A DNA stretch of 64,000 bases, from contig NZ_LR134510.1 in assembly GCF_900638385.1 (NCBI RefSeq), positions 1,302,001-1,366,000 of the forward strand, read 5' to 3'. The first letter of the stretch is position 1. Every line of letters starts with the position of its first letter. The position numbers were made by a program, and so were the translations under genes. The notes under the pieces were generated by a model. The model saw only the letters and a program-made list of their open reading frames with translations. It ran no database searches and had not been told where the DNA came from. Positions 8,765-16,287 of this stretch are shown here, piece after piece. Origin of the DNA: Actinobacillus delphinicola (GTDB lineage Bacteria; Pseudomonadota; Gammaproteobacteria; Enterobacterales; Pasteurellaceae).

Positions 8765-9904
8765 ATGAAATTTTCTGCAGATAATGACAATATTATTGCC
8801 GATAAATTAAAACAGAAGAGTACACGTCGTCCTTTTTTAGTTTCATTCTTTTTGCACATTCTTGTTCTTCTATTGCTAGTGTGGCTTTTCTTTTCTGAAA
8901 AACCAATGGGCAATGGCGGAAATGGCGAGCAGGGACAACATATTGATGCCATTATGGTGAATACGGATCAAGCTGCGGTAGCGAAAAAGGCTCAGTATGC
9001 AGAACAGCAACGTATCGCTAAACAAAAACAACTTGAAGAACAAAAACGCCAGCAAGAATTACTAAAACAGAAACAGCTTGAAGATCAAAAGCGCCAACAG
9101 GAATTGCTTAAACAGCAACAACTTGAAGAACAAAAACGTCAACAAGAATTGTTAAGGCAACAGCAACTTGAGGCACAACGTCAAGCAGAAATTGCAAAAC
9201 AAAAAGCAATCGCTGAAGCAAAAGCGAAAGCAGATGCTATTGCGAAAGCTCAAGCAGAGGCGGCTGCAAAAGCCAAAGCGGCAGCCGAGGCAAAGGCTAA
9301 GGCAGAAGCGGAAGCGAAGGCAAAAGCGGAGGCATTAGCGAAAGCACAGGCAGCCGCAAAGGCAAAAGCAGCTGCAGAAGCAAAGGCGAAAGCTGAAGCC
9401 ATTGCTAAGGCGCAAGCAGAGGCAAAAGCGAAGGCAGAGGCGATTGCAAAAGCGAAAGCGGAAAAAATCCGACAGGCAAAAATTGCTGCACAAAAATTAG
9501 CAGAACAAAAACGCCTTAAAGCTGAGCAAGAGCAACAAGCCCAGCAAAATGCGGTTAATGAGTTTTTAGATGGTGATAGCATAAGTGCATCATCAGCCGC
9601 TGTAGCGAATGGGCATTCAGGCGGAAAAAAGGGGCAAGAAATGTGTTCTAATCTGAAAGGATATTTACGTGCTATTTGTCGCCCGCTTATGCAGAATTTT
9701 GCACAGAACAGTTATTTCCATGGGCAAACGTGTGATGTGATTTTAGATATTGCACCGAATGGTGATATTGTAAATCGTCATATTAAACAAGGCTCATCTG
9801 ACAATGTGTGCGGTGCAGCATTAGAAGCGGTAGCAAAAACAGGGCATTTACCGCCACCTCCGAATAGACAGCGCCGTTTACAGGAGTTTACCTTTAGTTG
9901 GTAA
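8765..9904 (+). CDS. tolA: Tol-Pal system protein TolA
   Basis: A 379-residue energy-transducing protein: one N-terminal membrane helix (about 24-43), a long Lys/Ala/Glu/Gln-rich helical domain II (about 75-255, first KQ-rich heptads and then AKAKAEA-type repeats), and a C-terminal domain III (about 285-379) with two Cys pairs (MCSNL, AICRP, TCDVIL, NVCGAA) and a PPPPN loop. It spans the periplasm to contact TolB/Pal. The gene ends the operon here: a terminator follows and tolB and pal are absent. Start is supported by AAGGTTT close upstream. Confidence 0.95.
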   Translation: MKFSADNDNIIADKLKQKSTRRPFLVSFFLHILVLLLLVWLFFSEKPMGNGGNGEQGQHIDAIMVNTDQAAVAKKAQYAEQQRIAKQKQLEEQKRQQELLKQKQLEDQKRQQELLKQQQLEEQKRQQELLRQQQLEAQRQAEIAKQKAIAEAKAKADAIAKAQAEAAAKAKAAAEAKAKAEAEAKAKAEALAKAQAAAKAKAAAEAKAKAEAIAKAQAEAKAKAEAIAKAKAEKIRQAKIAAQKLAEQKRLKAEQEQQAQQNAVNEFLDGDSISASSAAVANGHSGGKKGQEMCSNLKGYLRAICRPLMQNFAQNSYFHGQTCDVILDIAPNGDIVNRHIKQGSSDNVCGAALEAVAKTGHLPPPPNRQRRLQEFTFSW

Positions 9905-9917
9905 TTATTAAGAAATA

Positions 9918-9946
9918 AAAAGCGTCTTTTAAAAGACGCTTTTTTA
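9918..9946 (+). terminator. Terminator after tolA
   Basis: AAAGCGTCTTTT A AAAGACGCTTTTTT, a strong stem and T-run 14 bases after the tolA stop. Confidence 0.9.
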
Positions 9947-9949
9947 TCG

Positions 9950-9994
9950 TTACGCCTCAATTTTCATAAAATTTTATGGAAAAAGTGGCGTGAT
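9950..9994. repeat. Dispersed dyad repeat, copy 3
   Basis: TTACGCCTCAATTTTC, ATAAAATTTTATGG and a degenerate right arm GTGGCGTGATT. It lies between the convergent tolA and rraB. Confidence 0.6.
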
Positions 9995-10000
9995 TAATGA

Positions 10001-10405
10001 TTATTCATCATCATCTAAAAATTGACCATCTTCGCCGTATTCATCTTCATCCGCATTTGGATCTTCAAAATAAGTTCCCCAACCGTCATAAATACCACCG
10101 AATTTTTCTACTAACGGAATGATGATTTCTTGTTGTTTATCAATAAGTTCTGGGGTAAGTTTTGCTTCGCTTAAAATATCAAAACCAAAGAAAGTTTGAC
10201 CTTCTTCTTCAAATTCTTCTGCATCTGAAACTTCAAATTCTAATTTAAAAGCTTCAACGGCAATTTTTTCAAGTTTATCAAAATCAGAATGAATGATGTG
10301 ATGTTCGATAATATAAAGTGCATCAGGATCGCTACCATCATTAAAAAGATCGGTAATGATTTCACGGGTTTCTGCTTTAAATTCATCAAGTTGTTGCTGT
10401 TCCAT
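10001..10405 (-). CDS. rraB: Regulator of RNase E activity B
   Basis: A 134-residue acidic protein matching RraB, which binds the C-terminal scaffold of RNase E and inhibits part of mRNA decay. Diagnostic stretches are DGSDPDALYIIEHH, DFDKLEKIAVEAFKLEFEVSDAEE and YDGWGTYFEDPN, followed by an acidic tail (DEDEYGEDGQFLDDDE). The ATG at 10405 is preferred over one five codons upstream because a GAGGAG ribosome site lies 6 bases before it. Confidence 0.93.
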   Translation of the reverse strand: MEQQQLDEFKAETREIITDLFNDGSDPDALYIIEHHIIHSDFDKLEKIAVEAFKLEFEVSDAEEFEEEGQTFFGFDILSEAKLTPELIDKQQEIIIPLVEKFGGIYDGWGTYFEDPNADEDEYGEDGQFLDDDE

Positions 10406-10568
10406 AATTGCTCCTCGCATCTATTTGGATGGCGGGCATTTTAGCGGATTTAGAGCATTTTACAAAGATTAAAAAAACGGCGTTTAATAATCTATATCTA
10501 GATTCTTCTTTATTTGTTTAAAAATCCCGCTATAATTTAGTCCTTTTTGTTTCACACAAGGGAATTTT

Positions 10569-10799
10569 ATGACTTTTGTAGATTTATTAGGTTATGGGGC
10601 AATGTTTTCCATCGCCATCGCATTTATGATGAAAGATATCGTGGCGTTACGTGCGTTAAATATTCTTGGTGCGGTATTATTCATTATTTATAGCCTTTTA
10701 CTTCCAACCCCTGCGTATCCAGTTGCTGGCTTGAACGTTTTCATTGCACTCGTAAATATTTACTACGTATTTAAATTGACACGCAAAGATAAAAAATAA
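10569..10799 (+). CDS. Small inner-membrane protein (YgjV-like)
   Basis: A 76-residue protein with three hydrophobic segments (about 5-22, 27-46, 50-69) and a basic C-terminus KLTRKDKK. The pattern DLLGYGAMFSIAIAFMMKDIVALRALNILGAVLF resembles half of YgjV-type membrane proteins. Function is unknown. It has a GGGAA ribosome site, stands alone and is followed by its own terminator. Confidence 0.7.
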   Translation: MTFVDLLGYGAMFSIAIAFMMKDIVALRALNILGAVLFIIYSLLLPTPAYPVAGLNVFIALVNIYYVFKLTRKDKK

Positions 10800-10819
10800 A
10801 ATTATCTTTTATCTTAGAA

Positions 10820-10847
10820 AAGAACACGCATTATGCGTGTTTTTTTA
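10820..10847 (+). terminator. Terminator after the small membrane-protein gene
   Basis: AACACGCAT TA TGCGTGTT followed by a T-run. Confidence 0.85.
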
Positions 10848-10906
10848 TTTTTGTCGTAAACCAGTTAGAATAAGACCCCTGTAATTTTAAAGATATTTAG
10901 AAAAAG

Positions 10907-12820
10907 ATGATACTTTTTACGAATTTAACGTTAAAACGTGGACACACCACGTTAGTTGAACAAGCAAATGCGAGCATCGCACCGGGACAAAAGGTGGGAC
11001 TCGTTGGGAAAAATGGTTGTGGTAAATCAAGTTTACTCGCCTTATTAAAACAACAAATGACAAGCGAAGAAGGCGAAGTATCTTTTCCAAAATCGTGGCG
11101 ATTATCATGGGTAAACCAAGAAACGCCTGCATTGGATATTTCTGCTTTAGATTATGTTTTGCAAGGCGATCGTGTTTATTGCGAGCTTAAAGCAGCATTA
11201 GAAAAAGCAAATCATGAGAATAATGGACATGCTATTGCACATATTCATGAGCAATTAGATACGATTGATGCCTGGACGATTGAGGCACGTGCGAGCAGTT
11301 TATTAAACGGTTTAGGTTTTTCGCAATCACAACTGCAACAACCCGTAAAATCATTCTCAGGGGGTTGGCGAATGCGCCTTAACTTAGCCCAAGCCTTGTT
11401 ATGCCCATCAGATTTATTACTTCTCGATGAACCAACAAACCACTTGGATCTTGATGCTGTTATTTGGTTAGAGCGCTGGTTAAAACAATACCAAGGCACA
11501 TTAGTATTAATTTCGCATGACCGTGATTTTCTTGATCCGATCGTGGGCAAAATTTTGCATATCGAGCAGCAAAAATTAAACGAATATACGGGGGATTATT
11601 CATCTTTTGAAATTCAACGTGCGACCAAGTTAGCACAGCAAAATGCTTTACATCGTCAACAGCAACAGAAGATTGAGCATTTACAAAGTTATATTAATCG
11701 ATTCAAGGCTAAAGCAACTAAGGCAAAACAAGCACAAAGCCGTATGAAAGCCTTAGAAAAAATGGAATTAATCGCCCCAGCTTATGTAGATAATCCATTT
11801 AAGTTTGCTTTCCGTCCACCACTTGCATTACCAAGTCCATTACTTTCGATGGAAAAAATTAATGCGGGATATGAAAAGGATGGGGAGTTTAAAGAAATTT
11901 TACAGCAAATAAAATTAAACCTCGTACCAGGTTCTCGAATCGGTTTGCTTGGTAAAAATGGGGCGGGTAAATCGACACTAATTAAATTATTGGCGGGCGA
12001 ATTAGCTCCACATGAAGGTACAATTCAGCTAGCTAAAGGCGTTCAGCTTGGCTATTTTGCCCAACATCAATTAGATACCTTGCGTGCAGATGAAAGCCCA
12101 TTATGGCATCTGCAAAAGCTTGCACCAGAAAAAACTGAACAGGAATTACGTGATTACCTTGGGGGCTTTGCATTCCATGGCGATAAAGTAAATCAAACTG
12201 TTAAATTATTTTCAGGTGGCGAAAAAGCACGTCTTGTTTTGGCTTTAATTGTGTGGCAACGTCCTAATCTATTATTACTTGATGAACCAACCAACCATTT
12301 AGACTTAGATATGCGTCAGGCATTAACTGAAGCTTTAGTGGATTTCCAAGGTTCATTGGTGGTGGTTTCGCATGATCGTCATCTTTTGCGTAATACTGTA
12401 GATGAGTTTTATCTTGTTCATGACAAAAAAGTCGAGGAATTTAAAGGCGATATCGAAGATTATCAAAAATGGCTTTCTGAGGCGAATGCGAGTGATTTAA
12501 AAGCAGAAGTTGCACCAGCCGAGAAGAAAGCAGAAGAGCCTTCACGCAAAGAGCAAAAACGCAAAGAAGCTGAACTTCGCCAACAACTAGCTCCCCTTAA
12601 AAAAGAAATGGCGAAGTTAGAAAAACAAATGGAAAAATTCCAAGCTCAGCTAACGGATATGGAAAATCAGCTTGCTGATCCTGCAATGTATGAGGCAGAG
12701 AATAAAACGAAATTGACCACTTTGATTCAAGAACAGGTTGCGTGTAAAGCACAGTTGGAAGAAGTGGAATTGGAATGGTTTGAATTGCAGGAGAAGATAG
12801 AGGAAATGATAGGGGGGTAG
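10907..12820 (+). CDS. yheS: ABC-F family ATPase YheS
   Basis: A soluble 637-residue twin-ATPase. Domain 1 has Walker A GKNGCGKSS and signature SFSGGWRMRL; domain 2 has GKNGAGKST and LFSGGEKARL; both have LLLDEPTNHLDLD. The linker between them (about 245-290, RFKAKATKAKQAQSR) is the ABC-F P-site tRNA interaction motif, and a charged coiled coil ends the protein. ABC-F proteins act on the ribosome; YheS is implicated in relieving translational stalling. Length equals the E. coli protein. Confidence 0.94.
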   Translation: MILFTNLTLKRGHTTLVEQANASIAPGQKVGLVGKNGCGKSSLLALLKQQMTSEEGEVSFPKSWRLSWVNQETPALDISALDYVLQGDRVYCELKAALEKANHENNGHAIAHIHEQLDTIDAWTIEARASSLLNGLGFSQSQLQQPVKSFSGGWRMRLNLAQALLCPSDLLLLDEPTNHLDLDAVIWLERWLKQYQGTLVLISHDRDFLDPIVGKILHIEQQKLNEYTGDYSSFEIQRATKLAQQNALHRQQQQKIEHLQSYINRFKAKATKAKQAQSRMKALEKMELIAPAYVDNPFKFAFRPPLALPSPLLSMEKINAGYEKDGEFKEILQQIKLNLVPGSRIGLLGKNGAGKSTLIKLLAGELAPHEGTIQLAKGVQLGYFAQHQLDTLRADESPLWHLQKLAPEKTEQELRDYLGGFAFHGDKVNQTVKLFSGGEKARLVLALIVWQRPNLLLLDEPTNHLDLDMRQALTEALVDFQGSLVVVSHDRHLLRNTVDEFYLVHDKKVEEFKGDIEDYQKWLSEANASDLKAEVAPAEKKAEEPSRKEQKRKEAELRQQLAPLKKEMAKLEKQMEKFQAQLTDMENQLADPAMYEAENKTKLTTLIQEQVACKAQLEEVELEWFELQEKIEEMIGG

Positions 12821-13200
12821 TGTTTCATTTTCTTTGCTTGTGCAAGACAAACCGCAGGTTTGAACGTTGCGAAGCAACGACCCGAAGAGCGAGCGTAAGC
12901 GAGTAAAACGAACCAAAAGAAAGCACACCCCGATAAATCGCTGTTCTTTGCTTGGTAAAATTTTTCTTAACGCAAATTAGGGCAACTCGGGATTGTTACT
13001 TTTTGCTCGTGCAAAAAGTAACGCAAAAACACGCCCCTGATAAATCACTTATCCTCACTTTGTGGAAATTTTTTTAACGGTTTTTTTGTAACTCGCTACG
13101 CTAAGACAGGACAAAAAAACCTAAAAATTTCCAGTCGCTCAGGCGATTTATAAGGGAACCCGTGGAGCGGTTCTTGAAGTTTCAGGAGTTTTAAAAATAA
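12821..13200. repeat. Palindromic non-coding repeat block between yheS and nrdG
   Basis: This block has no credible gene. It contains a perfect 11-base hairpin TTACTTTTTGC/GCAAAAAGTAA (12996-13006 and 13011-13021), a long inverted repeat whose arms begin GGAAATTTTT and end AAAAATTTCC (13064-13089 and 13111-13132), and two imperfect copies of CACRCCCC-GATAAATCRC (near 12927 and 13030). Short hydrophobic frames across it are of the kind generated by such repeats. It resembles a miniature or REP-like element. Confidence 0.6.
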
Positions 13201-13247
13201 AATCATGCCCGATTTTCGTAAAAATTTATGATTTTTGGGGCGTGATT
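13201..13247. repeat. Dispersed dyad repeat, copy 4 (full inverted element)
   Basis: ATGCCCGATTTTC, GTAAAAATTTATG, GATTTTTGGGGCGTG, then a T-run. It has both arms and lies just beyond the nrdG stop, between convergent genes, where it could end transcription of both. Confidence 0.65.
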
Positions 13248-13250
13248 TTT

Positions 13251-13727
13251 TTATTTACGGGTTTTTTTGAGGTGATGAATCACTTGATTGCTTGAGCCTC
13301 GCCATAATAGGCTTGGGTCGGCGAGTTCTTGGACAAATTTTCCATCGATGAGTACATCAATGTATTCAAGTAATTCTAATTGGATGCCTGAAAGTTCATC
13401 AATTTTGTAACCTGTCCATGCCCAGATGTCTTTATCAGGGCATTCGGTTTTGATACGTTTCACCAATTTTAAAAGGGTCGGGACGTTTGTTGGGAGGAAT
13501 GGATCTCCGCCAGAAAGGCTAATGCCTTGGCGCGGAATCCGAGTATCCTTAAGATCCATAATAATATGATCTTCCATGGCTTGATCAAAGGGCACTCCAG
13601 CACTTGGTGACCAGCTTTTTTGATTATAACAGCCACGGCATTGATGAATACAACCACTAACGAAAAGCGTGCAACGCACGCCTTCGCCATTTACGACATC
13701 AACAGGATAATATTGTAAATAATTCAT
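13251..13727 (-). CDS. nrdG: Anaerobic ribonucleoside-triphosphate reductase-activating protein
   Basis: NrdG is the radical-SAM enzyme that installs the glycyl radical on NrdD. The 158-residue protein has the CxxxCxxC cluster (Cys26, Cys30, Cys33 in SGCIHQCRGCYN), a SAM-binding GISLSGGDPF motif and full family length. It starts 6 bases after the nrdD stop in the same operon. Confidence 0.97.
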   Translation of the reverse strand: MNYLQYYPVDVVNGEGVRCTLFVSGCIHQCRGCYNQKSWSPSAGVPFDQAMEDHIIMDLKDTRIPRQGISLSGGDPFLPTNVPTLLKLVKRIKTECPDKDIWAWTGYKIDELSGIQLELLEYIDVLIDGKFVQELADPSLLWRGSSNQVIHHLKKTRK

Positions 13728-13733
13728 AACTGC

Positions 13734-15851
13734 TTACAGGTGTTTAACGCGACGTTGCACTTCTGCTTGTTTACCTGCATTGAATGGACGTGCATCTGGA
13801 CTACCTAAGTAACCGCAAACTCGGCGGGTAACCGATACGGTTTCACTATTGTGGTTACCACATTTCGGACAGGTAAAACCTTTACTTGTACATTCAAATT
13901 CGCCTGTAAAGCCACATTCGTAGCATTCATCAATTGGGGTATTGGTACCGTAATATGGCACACGATCATAGCTATAATCCCAAACAGTTTCTAAGGCTTT
14001 GAGATTATTTTGCATATTCGGAAATTCGCCGTAGCAAATAAAACCGCCATTCGCTAAAGATGGATAAGGCATTTCAAAATCAATTTTATCGAATGGGTTA
14101 ACTTTTTTCTCTACATCAAGATGGAAACTATTGGTGTAGTAACCTTTATCTGTAACATTTGGAATAACGCCAAATGCTTGGCTATCTAAGCGACAGAAAC
14201 GATCGCAAAGATTTTCACTTGGTGTTGAGTAAAGGCTAAATGCGTATCCTGTTTCTTCTTTCCATTGTTTGGTTGCATCGCTTAAGTGACGAACAATTTC
14301 TATACCTTTTTCTTGAAGCATTTCATTATCATAAATATGTTCGCCAAATAGTGCATAAAGGGTTTCGTGAATACCGATATAGCCAAGAGAAACAGAAGCA
14401 CGTCCATTTTTAAAAATATCAGCCACATAGTCTTCGGCATTTAGACGGACACCGCATGCACCTTCCATATAAAGAATTGGCGCAACTTTAGCTTTAGTGT
14501 TTTCTAAGCGAGCGATACGTGTCATTAAGGCTTTTTTCGCAAGGGCTAGACGTTGATCTAAAATTTCATAGAAACGTTTTTCATCACCGTTCGCTTCAAT
14601 CGCAATACGTGGAAGGTTAATACTGACCACGCCAAGATTATTACGACCACTATGAACTTCTTCACCTTTTTCATTGAGATACGGATTAAGGAAACTACGG
14701 CAACCCATTGGTGCTTTAAATGAACCCGTTACTTTAACAACTTGATCGTAGTTTAGAATATCTGGATACATACGTTTGCTTGCACATTCCAAAGCCAGTT
14801 GTTTGATGTCGTAATTTGGATCGGTCGGTTGTGCATTTAACCCACGTTTTACGGTAAATACTAATTTTGGAAAAACAGGGGTTTTGTGGTTTTTACCTAA
14901 ACCATGAATGCGGTTTTGCAAAATTGATTTTTGGATAAGTTTTGCTTGCCAGCTTTCACCTAAACCAAATCCAAAAGTAACAAACGGTGTTTGACCATTT
15001 GCTGTATGTAAAGTGTTCACTTCATATTCAAGTGATTGGAATGCATCGTAACATTCTTTGGCAATTAATGCGTCTGCGTAACCTTGTTTATCAGGTACTT
15101 GCCAACGTTCTGCATTGCGAAGGTGCTTTTCATAACTAAGTTGGACAAAAGGTGCTAAAACCTCATCAATACGATCGATAGTAGTACCACCATAAATATG
15201 GCTTGCCACTTGAGCAATGATTTGAGCTGTAACGGCAGCTGCGGTAGTAATCGATTTTGGTGGTTCAATTTCCGCATTTCCCATTTTAAAACCATTGGTT
15301 AGCATGCCATTTAGGTCAACTAACATACAGTTAAACATTGGGAAAAATGGAGCGTAATCTAGGTCGTGATAGTGAATTTCGCCTTTATCATGCGCTTCGA
15401 CAATGTCTTTTGGCAAAATATAAGATTTTGCGTAGTCTTTTGCGACAATGCCTGCAAGAAGATCACGTTGGGTTGGGATAACTTTCGCATCCTTATTGGC
15501 ATTTTCATTCAAAATGGCAATATTAGTTTGGTCGATTAGCCCTTCGATTTCACGGGTTAAAGCGCTGCGTTTGCCACGTTGGATATCACGATCATGGCGA
15601 TATTCAATGTAAGCACGTGCGATTTCTGGATATTCACTGTGCATTAGGACTTCTTCAACAGTATTTTGAATGCAAGAGATATCGACACTTTCGGAATATT
15701 GTGCTGTTATTCTTTTTTGTACTTCTTCACCAATTTTCTGACAAAAATCATCATTTTGAATGTGACACGCTGAACTTGCAGCTTTAATAGCATTAATTAT
15801 ACAGCGAATATCAAAAGGAGCTTTAGCCCCATCTCGTTTAATAACTAACAT
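13734..15851 (-). CDS. nrdD: Anaerobic ribonucleoside-triphosphate reductase
   Basis: NrdD makes dNTPs from NTPs without oxygen using a glycyl radical. The 705-residue protein has an N-terminal ATP-cone (about 1-95, VIKRDGAKAPFD), the catalytic barrel, a four-Cys zinc site near the C-terminus (CYECGFTGEFEC...CPKCG) and the radical Gly in RRVCGYLG. The start has a GAGG site upstream. A structured leader is visible 75-130 bases upstream (separate entry). Confidence 0.98.
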   Translation of the reverse strand: MLVIKRDGAKAPFDIRCIINAIKAASSACHIQNDDFCQKIGEEVQKRITAQYSESVDISCIQNTVEEVLMHSEYPEIARAYIEYRHDRDIQRGKRSALTREIEGLIDQTNIAILNENANKDAKVIPTQRDLLAGIVAKDYAKSYILPKDIVEAHDKGEIHYHDLDYAPFFPMFNCMLVDLNGMLTNGFKMGNAEIEPPKSITTAAAVTAQIIAQVASHIYGGTTIDRIDEVLAPFVQLSYEKHLRNAERWQVPDKQGYADALIAKECYDAFQSLEYEVNTLHTANGQTPFVTFGFGLGESWQAKLIQKSILQNRIHGLGKNHKTPVFPKLVFTVKRGLNAQPTDPNYDIKQLALECASKRMYPDILNYDQVVKVTGSFKAPMGCRSFLNPYLNEKGEEVHSGRNNLGVVSINLPRIAIEANGDEKRFYEILDQRLALAKKALMTRIARLENTKAKVAPILYMEGACGVRLNAEDYVADIFKNGRASVSLGYIGIHETLYALFGEHIYDNEMLQEKGIEIVRHLSDATKQWKEETGYAFSLYSTPSENLCDRFCRLDSQAFGVIPNVTDKGYYTNSFHLDVEKKVNPFDKIDFEMPYPSLANGGFICYGEFPNMQNNLKALETVWDYSYDRVPYYGTNTPIDECYECGFTGEFECTSKGFTCPKCGNHNSETVSVTRRVCGYLGSPDARPFNAGKQAEVQRRVKHL

Positions 15852-15924
15852 AATATCCTCAGGCTTAGTATTTAAAGTGTTTTCTTTTTAAAGATGACAT
15901 CATTAAATTCGGTGAAGTCTACCA

Positions 15925-15984
15925 TTGCTCAGCCGTTTTTCCTAGATGTGAAAATTTACATGAACCAAAGGGAACGGCATGCAA
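15925..15984 (-). promoter_or_regulatory. Structured leader candidate upstream of nrdD
   Basis: Read on the nrdD strand this 60-base stretch folds into nested stems: TTGC/GCAA outside, GCCGTT/AACGGC in the middle and ATGT/ACAT inside, with conserved-looking single-stranded loops (CCCTTTGGTTC and CTAGGAAA). No T-run follows, so it is not a simple terminator. I could not match it to a riboswitch class I know. Confidence 0.4.
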
Positions 15985-16138
15985 CCCCATATAATCAGTA
16001 TGTTTGTATAAAATATATACGAATTAACTGCGGAAATCTTATGCAAAATTGATGACTGATAGCTTATCTTTTGAAGGTTGTTTTTTAAGCATTACGATGT
16101 CAGTAGATTATTCTACCTAAATATAGGCAAGAAAAAAG

Positions 16139-16217
16139 AGAGGTATTTTTATGCAAAATAGAAAAATTTTTTATATCCCTTTTCTCTTGATATTTATCAA
16201 TGAGGTATTTTCTATGC
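16139..16217 (+). promoter_or_regulatory. Duplicated GAGGTATTTT motif in the narK promoter
   Basis: GAGGTATTTT-T-ATGCA (16138-16155) recurs as GAGGTATTTT-CT-ATGCA just downstream of the FNR box (16202-16217). The first copy contains AGAGGTA, which fits a NarL/NarP heptamer on the minus strand; the second has one mismatch. They may be regulator sites; no 7-2-7 inverted pair is present. Confidence 0.3.
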
Positions 16218-16228
16218 ATACTTAAAAT
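16187..16228 (+). promoter_or_regulatory. FNR-dependent promoter of narK-narGHJI
   Basis: TTGATATTTATCAA (16187-16200) is a perfect FNR box. TAAAAT at 16223-16228 sits exactly where a -10 should be if the box is centred at -41.5, giving a start near 16235. This is the classical class II architecture for oxygen-repressed genes. Confidence 0.85.
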
Positions 16229-16287
16229 TCTTTATATTATGATTATTAACGCTAAATAGTTATTAAATAGCAAAAAAGGGGGGAGTA

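Noticed and set aside
9001-9500. Tandem repeats in tolA as a phase-variable simple repeat
   Set aside because: The repeat units are degenerate and codon-varied, encoding the normal helical domain; no pure slippage tract is present.
9250-9582. Ala/Phe-rich open frame on the minus strand in tolA
   Set aside because: It is the antisense shadow of the Lys/Ala repeats of TolA domain II.
12650-12928. 92-codon hydrophobic open frame at the yheS end
   Set aside because: It overlaps yheS on the opposite strand and runs through the palindromic repeat block; composition is of the repeat-derived type.
16139-16145. A full NarL/NarP 7-2-7 site upstream of narK
   Set aside because: Only a single good heptamer was found; the required inverted pair with 2-base spacing is absent.
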